A DNA stretch of 64,000 bases from Crotophaga sulcirostris (lineage: Eukaryota; Chordata; Aves; Cuculiformes; Crotophagidae). Every line of letters begins with the position of its first letter. The stretch's first letter is position 1. The stretch is from assembly GCA_013397455.1 (NCBI GenBank), contig VYZB01000747.1:1-64000 (forward strand), given 5' to 3'. Shown piece after piece: positions 46,701-59,395 of the stretch. The notes below the pieces were generated by a model. It was not told the DNA's origin and did not search any database. It was given only the letters and a program-made list of their open reading frames with translations. Position numbers and translations under genes: made by a program.

Positions 46701-49700
46701 AAAACAGATTTGCAGAATATTGATTGTGAATTGACATTACCATAAGAAACAGTATTGATTTGTCTTATTAATTTATGAGACTATTTCCACGACAAATTTT
46801 TACCATTATTTGAAGGAGGTGAGAAGGAAAAAACTCAAACTCCAATATTATTCATTTCAAAGACTGCAGCTCCTCAGTTGGGTCCAGGAAGCACTACTTT
46901 TGGACTGTCATTTTTTCAATGATGCCTGTATTTGAGTGGGATAACCTGCTACCCTATCTAGAATTGTGAACCTCAAATTTAGACAGGGCAAGCTTATTCT
47001 GCAATTGATTGAGGGTAGGAGAATGGCTTTTTTTTTTTTTAACCTCTTTGACATACATAGAATGAGAATTCATATCCATTTTCTTCTCTTTCACCTGTCT
47101 ATTTTTTGTCTGGGAAACCTTCCTTTTACATTGCCCCACAACTTCCTTATCCAGTGTGTAGAATAGCAAATGGAGCTAAATGAGCTTGCAGAACAAACTC
47201 ACTATTATGTCATTAATGTTTAAACTCCTATTAACTTTCAAGATAGAAGGTTCAGCACGAAATTACTCAAAATGGGTTGTCAAAAATTTTATTTTCAAAA
47301 CCCATTTTTTGCATAATTCCAGTATATAGAATTATGGTTGCTATTATTACACATGCAAATAAGCATGACTTAAGGGCTGTTTAGTTGTTGATATTATAGG
47401 TTATTGTTTTAATAGCATGGTGGCAGTGATAACCATATGTGTAAGGTTATAAATAGCAAGGATTAACTCACTTGCAATGCAGACGGTATTACTGTGATGT
47501 TAAATAGGATCTTTATTAGTTCAGCCTCATTATCTTAACAATTTCAGAGAGAACAAGAATATTGATGAGACAAGATAAGACTTCTTGTCCCTTAACGCTG
47601 AAATAGCGAGCATTTTAGTTTTACCAGTAAAATTATGCCCCCAACTACTAATGTATCTCATACTATGAAGAATGTTATCAAGTAACCATGTTAAAATGAA
47701 ATGTTCTGCAGTGATTATTGCAGGTAAAGACTTATTTTGCCACTGAATTGCACAGTTTAGGTGCAAACTAGGGATTATTCTTGAAGTTACGCTAGCCTCA
47801 TTAGTTGAAGTCATGTCTCCAAATATTCCTAATCAAATAGTTTGTCTTACATCACATTTTCACCAACTACTAGACAGATGAGCTGAAGAGCGTAAAAAGT
47901 TAAAGTACATTTTTCAAGGAAATGAAACATCTCTTTGCAGCAAGAAGAAAAAAAGTATACAATTTCTTTTTCAAATATGCTGTTGGACATTATTGCAAAG
48001 TCCGAAAGATATATGCAAATAAATAAGAGCTTAGCAGCTTTTATGTACTATTGTTCCTGGAAGTGTGGAAGTTCCATAACTGTTTTCAGAAAATAAATAA
48101 CTGATATCAGTTAGTGTTATAACACAGCATTCATAGAACATTCTCAAATTATTTTCAAATGATCTTTTAAAATGTTAGTACTTCATGTTGTCAGTGCATT
48201 TCATTTATCTAAGTCTTTTCCTTTGTAAGTGAGGCTTTGATAAGACATCATACTTTTTTTTATTGACGACAACTTGGATTTGTTTTATTACTTGGTTAAT
48301 CTGTCCACTATATCTTCTTCATACTTCTTCCTACACTCTAGTGAGCAAAATCCTCTGAACTTGTCTTACTAATGTTTGAAAAGTTCCAAAAATTTGAAGA
48401 GTCTGCATAATAATATTAACTTTACTTTTGCTCATTATCAGAAGTGTTGTTGATCATTTAAGAAGAAAGAGAGCACTTCACTGAAAATGTAACCTAAAAA
48501 ATCCATGAAATCCAATCGGCTTATGTATCTGAAAGTTCTTTCTTCTCCTTTTAAAATTTAGGAAGTAGCACCTAAGCTGTAAAATAGTGTAAACAGCTGA
48601 TGACAGTTTTGAAATACAGACAGGAAGGACTGAGAATGAATAAACTGTAAGGTTTTATTTTAAAAAGATGAATTTTTCTGTATTATTGAAGAATATATAT
48701 GTATATGTTATCTCAAGACACTAGAAGAATTTCAAAGACTCTTCTTGAAAAAGATTTAAATGTATTTTATTTCATTGTAGGTTTGGGAATGTGACAGCAT
48801 CTTTTAGCACCACTTCAATAAACACAATATCTACTGAAGTTTTCCACTAAGCAGATAGATATTTTGAAAGTATATTAAATGAATACATTGTGAATAGGTA
48901 TTGTAGTATCTATCTTGATAAGACAATTAAATTCACACGCCCTAAACTAAGGCTAAATGTTCCAGAAAATTTTGATCACATAGCTGGATTTTCTATTTCC
49001 AAAACCAAATTAGAGTCAGTAGAAGGTGAAAAAAGATATAAGTGTATTCAATAGTGCATTCATAGTAAAAAAAAATAAAAAAAATAGTATCGCAAACAAT
49101 CTCTGAGAATTTCCTACTTTTGTAGTCATAACACTTAAAGCTGGTAAAACGGAACTTCTGTTTTCCTTTACACAGCTCAACATATCTACAACATTGCAGA
49201 ACAACTGAATCAAAGGAGGCTAAGTGAAAGACAGCAAGTATATGAATAAGTCTTTAATAATTGTGTCTTGCTCTGTATTTTTTTAGAAGTAGTGGGTGAT
49301 CACATTAATAAAGACTTCAGTTTTTTAGAGACCAAGTCATGGAAGAGCAAGAGTTAGATAGTTTGAGTGGACTGAAGTGTCATATATCCTCTTTTGTATG
49401 TTTATCTTAAGTTATTCTCATACTATTAACTTACGCTTGCTTATATGTCAATGGGTATTTTGTATTTATGAAACATGTACAAACTTAAGCAAGTACACGT
49501 ATGTATAACTTCAAAATTTCAGAATAATTTTATCAGGTTTCCAGATACAAGCATCATGTAGCAATATTGATACAAACATTGTGTGTTGTCTCCAAATAGG
49601 TCTCATTTATTTTAAGTGGATCAGCTGTCAAATGAATTTAATTAGGGTTTTTTTTTATTTTGTTTGGTTACCTGTCTAAAAGTAATTAAGATAAAATATT

Positions 49701-50345
49701 CCTATTTTGGTAAACACAGGGATGAAGGTGGAGTGTCTCAGTAATTTCTCGAAGATTTATATAGCACTAAATTATACTATAGTATTAAATGATACTAATT
49801 GATGATTTTATGATTCTAAAAGACATATTAACTCTGTTGATTATATGTTAGTTTTGAATAAGGGATGTCACACCCTAAATAGGATGTCTTTGCTTTGGAA
49901 AGGGAACTCCATTTGCAAGCCTCACTTTCATAGTACTTTTATATATATGTACTAATTTAACTGAAAAAGAGAAGATATACACATGCCAGCTACTAATTAT
50001 TACTGCATACAGTTCATAGTATTTACACCAAGAAGCGGACAAGCAAAGAAACAAAAATAAATTAACTATACAGAAATTAACTAGACAGAAAACCAAAAAA
50101 ACAAAGGCAAATTTCTACCAAGCTTATACTGAGATTTTGCAGCATGGATCTAGAAAATAGAAGTTAATGAATGGAATTTCTCAAATTTAGTGTAACTAAG
50201 AGCACATACTTTTTGCCATACTTCCGGAGGCATTGAGGGTTTCTTGGTGTGGGTACAATTTTTTGTGCACATTCTCTTTTTGTGGGAATCCTAGCTTAAA
50301 AAGAAAATTAATGGAGAAACTGAAATGCTGAAATTACTAATTAAA
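43741..50345. other. AT-rich DNA without recognisable genes
   Basis: A degenerate GATG-type repeat at 46147-46210 and a T-run at about 47029-47040 are the only structures seen. Open frames, up to 94 codons (47530-47814 minus), have no motifs. Confidence 0.5.
46147..46210. repeat. Degenerate ATGG/GATG tetranucleotide repeat
   Basis: Repeated GATG, GGATGAAT, GAATGGATTGATGGAAGGATAG units make up this decayed microsatellite. Confidence 0.6.
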
Positions 50346-50425
50346 GGGCCAGAGTGGCCTAGTAGTTAGGCACATAATCCGTGATTCAGATTACCTGTTT
50401 TGTGCTGTTACTGTGTAACCAATGA
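50346..50425 (+). mobile_element. tRNA-like SINE relic (MIR or related amniote SINE)
   Basis: AGAGTGGCCTAGTAGTTAGG at 50351-50370 fits the A box of a tRNA-derived polymerase III promoter (TGGCnnAGTnGG). It is followed by CACATAATCCGTGATTCAG and, further on, TTTGTGCTGTTACTGTGTAACC, which resembles the CTGTGCTGCTGTGTGACC core of MIR-like SINEs. The B box is not recognisable. This is not a functional tRNA gene, since no cloverleaf closes. It is probably very old. Confidence 0.5.
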
Positions 50426-53400
50426 AATGCCAACTAGGTCAGAAAATGAATGATACCATAGGCCAAGAAGCTAGAGAACTTCGAAGCAGGATGAAAATAC
50501 AACTTTATGTCCTGATTTCAAATGGGATTTAGTATTTCTACAGAATAGAAACCCCTTTCCTGCAACTGAATGACAAGGGCCAGGTGGTTCCGGTGGGCGA
50601 TAGGGATGTGAAGAAATAACAGCATACAGATTTAGGTGCATATCTACTGCACCATGGGGGAGGTACATCTCCTTTAGGTAGTTTACCACTCTGTAAGAAA
50701 GAAGTCTGATCAGCTGACCACTATGTCTCTTTGCCCTCTCTAAGCTTGCCAAGGTGCAAAAAGTTTCTATAAATGATGACTTTAAACAACAACTTCCACT
50801 TTCATCCCAGTGCACTCAAAGGGAGGACAAGATAAAATATTGAGAAGATAGAGGGATTGGAAAAAATGTTTATGTGTTATACTAATATCTACAGCTCTTC
50901 TAGCTGTAGTAAGTAAGGCAAGTTCCCTTTTGGCATGCCACCAAATGGTGGCTAAATTTACCTAATTCATTGCATGAAGAAGATGTGGATCAGCAACCTG
51001 AAGACAGAAATCTCATTTCCTTAAGGATCTCATTTGTTTTGAAAGGCAAAGACATTTTAATCTCTGTGGTTTTAACACAACTGCATTTAAAATCCATCAA
51101 GATACAACACAATAGGAAGAGCTAAATGGGAGACATATACTTTCTGCAGTTACTAAACAGTTGTGCTTAATCTTCTAAATAATGCTTTAAATCATGTTCT
51201 AAATCACTTTGTGGAGAAAAAGTTATATAAATTCTGAAATTAAAAGTAATCAAAGAAAATACTAGAAAGTGGCAGATATTTTCAAAGCAATTTTCATCGG
51301 AACGAGCAAAGATCTGTAAATACGGATTTAAAAGTATTGCAGTTGTAATGAGTACTTTACTATTTCGTCACAAATACAAGACATATTTTATGTCAGACCT
51401 TTCCTTCCCCATGTATGGTAGCTAGGTTGCTAGAATTTTTGTCGAATATTACTTAGAATTAGACCATTTTTTTCAGCTGAATATAGCAAAAAATCTCTGC
51501 CCTTTTCCTGCTAGGAGTTCCACTGTTGTTCTCAGAGACAAGTATGTTGACCCAAATCTCAACACTAAAGAGTTCAGGGATGACTTCTTTGTCTACATCA
51601 TGTAATGTGGAATGTGAATTTTACTAAAGCAGGTGCTGGTACTGCAGAAAATCATCAACCTGCGAATCATTTATAGAAGTTCCTTACCTATCCACTCTTT
51701 GTCTATGTGACTTCTATAAGTCAAAGTTACAATAAAGATTTAGGACCCGTCTTGTAGGACTAGGTCATCTTAAGTGAAGAATTACCTGCAAATCAGTTTG
51801 TAGGAACTCTACAGCCATTTCTTAACTAGAGGAGTAAGAAAAAATGTGCTGCTCCTTCATCTGTCTACTCTGACATCTCACAGTTAACACCAGAAGCATG
51901 CATTTAGACCAAAGTTTCCTTCTCAAACAAGAAATTGGGGCAAGTGGGACTTTTTATGTCCAAATTTATAAAAAAAATACCTGCAAAAACAAGCTCAGAA
52001 AGAATTGCAAGAATGATTTTTATGAGGCATTATTTACAATGATGAAAAAGATGGATCTTCTGGACAGCATTAACCTATTTAGGACAATATTAGCCCAATT
52101 TTAACCTTTCATAAATGAAAACTCCAATTTCCTCTGCTGTTAAACACACAGACAACCTAAGAAAACCCCTTTCACTATGTGAAATTGAGACTAATTCCTC
52201 CCACAGTTTTTGTCTAACCTTACTTAGTGGGCTTGAGTGACATGGGAAGCATCGGGGTCCTTGGCAGGCTAGTCTTTCAGTTGAATTTCACCTAGGAAAA
52301 GAACTGGCGTTCTCTAAAATTGGGCTTATGTACTTTGCCATTCTCTGAAATTAGACAAGAATATTTTACAGACAGTGCTAAGAGGTTTCAAAAGGTAAAT
52401 TAATAATTTAAAGGGAGAAACAGCCTTGAAATTTACATCTCTTGCACACCTACTACACACACATTACTTCTCAACAAAGCAATTACTTCAATAGAGATTC
52501 AGCAGCATAAAATCTGAACAATGAACTGATTGTTAATCAGTCTTCCTAATCTCAGACCTATCACTGCGTTTATGCATTGTTTATCAATATAGCACCAGAC
52601 TACCTGATCAGGCAAATCTAATTTAATGGGGAATTTTGTAGTTGAATATAGCACTCAACAAAAATATATGCAATAAAAGACTTGGTACAATTTACTTTCA
52701 ACAATAAAAAAATCAAATATAATAAATGCATTTCTGGTAAATTTCTATGCATTCCTTTTGTGGAATAACATTGGTAACACAGTCACATTAGATGACTCTT
52801 AAAAGTACTGTAATATAACTGTAGAAAACAAATTCTGAAAATGCGATGTTCCATATTCATAAGTGATTCAAATCAGAAATAAAATTTCTAACAAAAAAAA
52901 GTCATACAACAGAAGTATTCAATTCAGAAATATTCAATTAGTCATGGAAAAAGATCTATTTTTTAAAAAAATATTTATTTTAAAATAATCCACCAAATTA
53001 TAAATTGTAAGTTTTAAAGTTTGTTTCCAAAAATTTATAAGACGGAAGGACGGGGAGGGAACCATTCTGTAGTTTTACAATTTTAAGCAGTAAAGAAAAT
53101 TTTAATGGAGGGACACATCATTCAGGACATGGTAGTCCTTGTTTCAAGGTATTCTGAACTGAGGTTTCTGAGAACGAGATGAGTAAACCTTTCAACTTTA
53201 AAGTAGTTATTTAAACATATACAAGCTATTTTGAGCAAGACAGTATTAAAACGAGAGGATAATGCCCACATTAAGATATCACTACAAGAAGAATGTTGGG
53301 GTTTTTTTCCTGGCAGATATCTTCCCCACAAAATTTTACGTGATTATCCAACTATTTTTCATAATATTAAAAACTTCAAAGGTGAAGGTGACTCAGCAAT

Positions 53401-56400
53401 TCCTTTTACATTTTTCTCTTGCCTTGAAAGAACATCCTTTTGTGACTCGAAGCAGAAATATCCCTCAAGGAGCTTGATGTTTTCCTATGAGCCGTCACAA
53501 CGATGTAGTATTTTAGCAATTTTAACAAACATTTGCAATACTTGCACTCTTGTCTTGAATTAGGGATGCCCTGAGCTTCCTTAGTATTTTTGGGTCAAGC
53601 TGTATAATAAGGTTGCTTCAGAAAACAGAACTGAACAATAAGGTATGCTCTTCCTGTTGATAAAAGGGCAAAAACTGGAGGATTAATAGTTAATGGAAAC
53701 TACCAACTTCAAAAGTGTACTTTGCTTTTAGACATAAACAAAAAAAAAAGTTGGAAAATATTTTATCCTAGCAAAGCAGCTAACTCAGCTCTGCAGGGCA
53801 AGAATGCTACCGGTTCATCTATTATGAAATAGTCACTGGTAGAGGTCAGAAAAAAAATTTGTCTGAAGGTACCAGTTCCTAGTGTTTCAAGGCATACTTT
53901 CACTCAGAAGCGATCATCCTAAAAGGAATGAGACTTAAACCTCTGATCTTTTGAACTAGATATGTGGTGAGCTACATGTGCAAGTTTTGAACTGTAAAAG
54001 CATAACTGAACCATAAAAGACAAACCACAAAAATACACAGAAATGAACAATCCAATGTTCAAAAAGCTCACCATAGGTCTATATTATAAATTCGTGAAAT
54101 CAATATCAGAATTATTTACTTGGGCACTTATATAATATCTATCTACACTTCACACAGTTGCATAAGAATGACAATTTCTGCCATGTGATCTTTGTTCAAT
54201 ATTTTTTAGAATTGTATTTGTTCAAAGAAAAAATTTGTGTGAAAAAGTTTAAGTTTGTTTACTAAGGAGAGTGGAATACTTTTCAAGTTCTCAAATAGTC
54301 TAAAGGAAAGTTTTCATTCTTCTGTTCAAAGTGACACTTTGATAAGACAATCTGTTTACTTTATGAAAAATCAATATGAAATAAGAAATTAGAGGGCTGG
54401 GGTTTAAATACTAATGTGAAAAATTTAAATGGAACAAAACATTTTCTGTGGCTGATATCTACATCTCCTGGAACAATACATGACTCATGAAGGGGTAAAT
54501 ATTTGATCTGCATAGTAGCTAAAATCAGTCTTAAACTCTTTCTTTCTTTTTTATACAAATAAGATGCTGTAACTCTCTTTGAATAGAGCATAAGGTACAG
54601 TGTTTTTGATGTTGATATTAAGCCTTAATAGAATTCTTAAGAAAGTATTACTTTTCTAACTTTAAATCTTCCCATATCTGAAGTTGTTATCTTCCCATTT
54701 TGATTTGCAAGTGAAGCTAAATCTTCACAAAAAACATAGCATGATTATTAATTACAACAGGTACGTTCAATAATCAAAATATTAACTTAAGTAAGATATG
54801 TTTGTTCATTTTCTCAACATTAGACATAGAAAATGTCTTAATATTTACTATTAAACTGATTAAAAAAATCCACACAGCTTGTACCATCTGACATCTGCGA
54901 TTTTTGACTGATTAAAATTAGTATGTCACTGCTGAAGTCAATGGAGCTGCATTTCAATAGCTATTAATCTGATGTATTATTTCTAAAAGTGCAAAAAGAA
55001 GGCTGTAGGCTTGAGGAAAGCATAAAGGTTAAGCTAAACGTGTTCAGATAGCCCATTTAACTTAACCCGTAAGAAGTCTTCCTGTTTGTAAAGCTAAGTT
55101 CCTAATCAAGTCTTTATAGAACTGGAGTTGAAAATAGAGATACTGCTATTTGTTTTATATAAACTAGGACCAGAACTGACAACATTTTCAAATTTGAACT
55201 CTTTTAAACCTAAGATTTTAAATGCTTGTATGTCAGATAGGATTACAAACCCAAGAATGTGGCTATACACTATCTGTTTGCACTCATTTGTAATAGCAAT
55301 GAGAAAACAAAAATGTTCTGTATAATGGAAAGGAAGCATGCTTTCTGAGACAGAAATGCTTAAGAGAAAGAGCTGAAAAACTATTTTAGGAGGGCAGGTT
55401 CTTATATATATGTTACTGACAGGCAAGGCGCAAGAGTGAAGGACCAAATTTGAATGTGATGTGGCTCACTGTGATCCTAGGACTGCACATTGACATCACA
55501 TCTTAACCAACACTGAATCTTGTAGTGATGGCCCCAGGCACATGTGGTGCATACTTGAAGGGATGCAGAAGGGATTTGCTTTCCTGCTGTGAGCGACAAT
55601 CTCTGACATGTCCCCTCTGTGCTTGAAGAAATCAAGCATTCCTTCAGCCTTGGTTCCCCCAGGACGGAAGCTGTTTAAAGTTTCCATCCATGGTGTCCTC
55701 AAAAGGATACCGTGTGATTCCCAGTACAAATACAAAAAAGAATTTGTACCAAAAAGGAACCCTCAACAGGAAATCACTACTGCAGGCACACAATGTGTCT
55801 GCTGCAAGGGACCCACATAGTCCCCAAACGTTCAAACTCAGGTTTGGCATAAAAAGTGAAGGGTTTTTATATATATCTGACAAAGGCTTGGTGGAATGGT
55901 AGGAGGAAACAAGGGGTTACATTTCCCTGGTGGTCAGGGATCTCACCCAATACACAAGACATCCAAACCCTGCTCCCTTCTCGTTCATCCCTTTTTTGCA
56001 TTATAGGAGAAGTTATCAACTACTTGAGAACAGGAAACACTTTGTTGCCTGCAGAGAAAGCATTCAAAATTTCTGTGCCAGAATGAGTGCAAGAAAACGA
56101 ATGTGTTCCAGTGTCCTCTTGGATAAGGTCCTCAAGCGGTAGGGCGGTTTCTTATTTTCCAAAGTTTGTTGCAAGTTATGCATTTTGCTTGTCACAATTA
56201 GAATTTTTGAAAGTAATAAGACATTTTGATTTCTTGTCAGAGAAGCCTAGAAGAAAAATTCCTACTAATGATGGAGTGTCTTAACCAGGAGTGGTAGAGG
56301 TGCTTACATTTTCTTTCTTTACATTCTGGGACAGAATTTAAAAACTCAATCCCTCTCAATGTCAGGGCTACTTAAAGCTAAATTTGTCCATGGACATGCT

Positions 56401-58516
56401 GTAATCAGTAGGATGTAACAAGCAACTGACATCACGAACTCTACTGTGCATACCCAGACATGTTCAACATCCACCTATTGGATCAAGACTTTGGGGAATG
56501 ATGACCCACTTCTTTCTAATTCCTGGATCCCAGAGTGGCTTGAAAAGATATTAAATTCTTTGCTGCTTACATGAGGAGATTTTTGACATGAACAGAAGGA
56601 GAATGCAATCAGATTCTGAGATATAGGCATACACAATTGCTGAGCAGCCTCTGTCAGTCCTTTTGGACACATTTGTCTGCATTAACATATGTTTTTGGGG
56701 GTATTTTTCAGTATTTAGAACGTTTTTTTAATACTAAAAATAATTTTTTTGTTCTTATTTGAGTCAGATAATATTATCTAAAATTTTAGTTGCCTTCATC
56801 ATGATTGATTTCTGAGAAAAAAAAGAGCTGTCATTTTTGCATTATAAAGATGCATTTAAAATTAAAATTTAACAACTAAAAATAAAAAGGAAGCTGCATA
56901 TTCATTTTATTCTTCACTTCTCAAGTGTTCAAATCATTAAGTTTAGCTATACAGCAATTTCAACAGCGAGTGAAGACTGCCATCTTCTGACTTGCATAGT
57001 ACATCTGCGTGACTGAATATACAGCTTAGTTTGCCCTACTCCTGTTTATTGCTGTGCTTCCAATTGGAAAAACCCTCAGCTCCATCTTGATCCTATTATC
57101 TAAAATACTGTAGCCAAGCCAGGGTCTTGCAATCACAGTATGGTGCTCCAGCTCTGAAAGAGAACTGTTTATCTGTGACAAATAAAACTGGTTCACTCCT
57201 CTGTTTTCTTGCAGAACTATCTGATTCTTAACTTCTTCATTTTATCTACACCTGCAAAGGAATATTCTTTATCACCATCAGCTAATTGTTCAGTTGGCTA
57301 TTTTCCTAGTAAATTTGAGACGAAATGGTTAATGCTATGACAATATAGGGCACATATGTATAGTAGAGTTCTATTATATCTCTCAATACAAGTCAATAGT
57401 ATCCTAGCAACTACTGATAATACCTTTAGAATTCCTACCCAAAAATTTCAGCTATCTGGCATGTGAACCTAAAAGTAAATATCAGACATTTAAGCAAATG
57501 TTTTTCACTAAACTAAACTGGTACTATAGAAGGCCTTCAGCTAATGAGACACATGTATATACACACATTCTGGTCAATTGTCACACATTGATGACTTAAA
57601 AAACAAACTGAGGTACAATAAAAGCCTTTTTTTAGTAGAAGGAGAGAGTAAGTAGTAACATCTAAACACTGTTGTGCGCCACGTCTTCAATTCAGATTTA
57701 AGTTCTTAACATGTTGCTGACAGAAAGCACAAACAGATCACTTAAACTCAAGATGTTTAATGATGAAGCTTATCATAAGCCAGGAATCACAAAAGAAAAT
57801 ACATCTTCTCATAGGAAGAGGATGGTGGACTTACTACTGGCACAGAAGACAGCTGGTATATGCTCATCAAGAAAGCACGTTCTCTGCCGTTGATAATCCA
57901 GCAAGCTTCCCTGCCAAGAAGGAAACCTTTTGGTTACTAAAGTGCATTTAATATTTAGATCATTTGCTATCTGACCCACATTATCTGTACCTATGCATTC
58001 TCATTGTGTATCCTACTATACAGCAGAACCAGTGCAGCAGATTCAGAATCCTACAGACAGAACAAATTCAATACTCTACAGATTTATCAGGAGTTTTGAA
58101 AAGTAAAAGCGTAGAATATAAACTGTCATTTAGATAAAGAAAGCAGACACCTGTATTTGAAAATGCTCTGTTACTTCTGTCCTTGTGCTAGGGAAAATTT
58201 TTTCTTCATATTCACTTTCATGACTCTTGTGTTGGTTTTATCTCTTTTAAATAATCCAGTACTTTCAACTTTTTCCTCAGGGAAAACCTATTACTTAGAA
58301 ATACTTTATATCATATTATACAAGCTCTCCTTTTGCATTAATTCATTTCAGTGTATTAAAGGGGTAATCCAAGCTTTAATCAAATGTAAGAGTGTGTGCA
58401 TGCAAAGGTTTCTATGTGTTTGTGAAAGAACAGATAAATATCCTTCATGCAAAGTGTACAGTTATGAAAAAAAATCCAACTGATTAGCGATTATAAGTAG
58501 GATTCCCCTTTCCAGA
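50426..58516. other. AT-rich DNA without recognisable genes
   Basis: The interval 55440-56290 has more overlapping open frames than its surroundings and a higher GC content, but no frame has a motif I can name. The rest is plain AT-rich DNA. Open frames at 53231-53563 (110 codons) and 58157-58483 (108 codons) are featureless. Confidence 0.45.
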
Positions 58517-58920
58517 GCACATGTCTTACAAGGAGCAGGCGGGGGAACTGGGGTTGTTTAGTCTGGAGAAAAGAAGGCTGAGCGGAGACCAAATTGCTCT
58601 TTACAACTACCTGAAAGAAGGTTGAAACGAAGCGGATGTTGGTCTCTTCTCCCAACTAACAAGTGATAGGACAAGAGAATATGGCCTAAAGTTGCACCAT
58701 GGGCGGTTTAAACTAGACATTAAGAAGTATTACTTCATTGAAAGGGTTGTTAAGCATTGGAACAGACTACCCAGGGAAGTGGTCAAGTCACCATCCCCGG
58801 AGGTATTTAAAAGACGCGTGGCACTTAGATACATGGACTTTACAGTGTTAAGTTTACACTTGGACTCAATGATCTTAAAGGTCTTTTTCATCCTAAACAA
58901 TTCTGTAATTCTATGATTCT
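58517..58920 (+). mobile_element. CR1 LINE, 0.4-kb 3' copy with intact tail
   Basis: It starts inside the ORF2 carboxy-terminal coding region (GGAACTGGGGTTGTTTAGTC, GGAGAAAAGAAGGCTGAGCG) and ends in TTCTGTAATTCTATGATTCT, the CR1 terminus. The 5' end is truncated. The 3' region is comparatively well preserved. Confidence 0.88.
58692..58847 (+). pseudogene. CR1 ORF2 extreme carboxy terminus
   Basis: The frame reads [20 protein letters not shown], then [20 protein letters not shown], then RVALRYMD. This is the typical last segment of CR1 ORF2, with the conserved WNxLPxxVV motif. It lacks everything upstream and cannot make an enzyme. The start methionine is a chance internal residue. Confidence 0.85.
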
Positions 58921-59024
58921 CTTCCCCTCTCCCCCTGCTCCCCACTACCCAGCATTTCAATGTCTGTACTGTAACCATCAGCTATCTGCTTAGTCCGTTG
59001 GTAGGAAAACCAAAAGAACAAGTC
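58921..59024. other. Short spacer with a C-rich run
   Basis: A pyrimidine-rich tract (CTTCCCCTCTCCCCCTGCTC) follows the CR1 tail. Nothing else is seen. Confidence 0.4.
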
Positions 59025-59395
59025 TGTCTTTGAGACCCCACCTGTGGTCTAACACTGTCCAGTTCTTGGCTCCTCAATACAAGACAGACAAGGATGTACC
59101 AGAGCGAGTACAGCAATGGACCACTCAGGTTATGAGGGACTGGAGCATCTCTCATGTAAGGAAAGGGTGAGAGAGCTTGGGCAATTCAGCCTGGAGCAAA
59201 GAAGGCTCAGCAGGATCTTAATCAATTTGTATAAATACCTGATGAGGGGAGATAAATGAAGAAGCCAGGCCTCGATGGTTCCCAGTGACAGGATGAGAGA
59301 CAATGGGCATAAAGTTCCTGAAATATGAACTGAAATACTGGCAATTGTGTTTAAACAAAAGGAAACAATTTTTTACCTCATTATCAAAATGCATC
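59025..59395 (+). mobile_element. CR1 LINE, internal fragment without 3' end
   Basis: TTTGAGACCCCACCTGTGGT corresponds to the CR1 coding stretch for RPHLEY. It is followed by GGACTGGAGCATCTCTCATG, GAGAGCTTGGGCAATTCAGC and CTGGAGCAAAGAAGGCTCAG, and then by GACAGGATGAGAGACAATGG. The order matches the plus-strand CR1 copies. The last part of the element and its tail are absent. Confidence 0.75.

Noticed and set aside
50346..50425. A functional tRNA gene
   Set aside because: Only an A-box-like segment is present. No B box, anticodon stem or acceptor pairing can be drawn.
53231..53563. 110-codon plus-strand frame as a candidate exon
   Set aside because: There is no acceptor or donor at sensible places, no domain, and an overlapping frame in another phase of equal quality.
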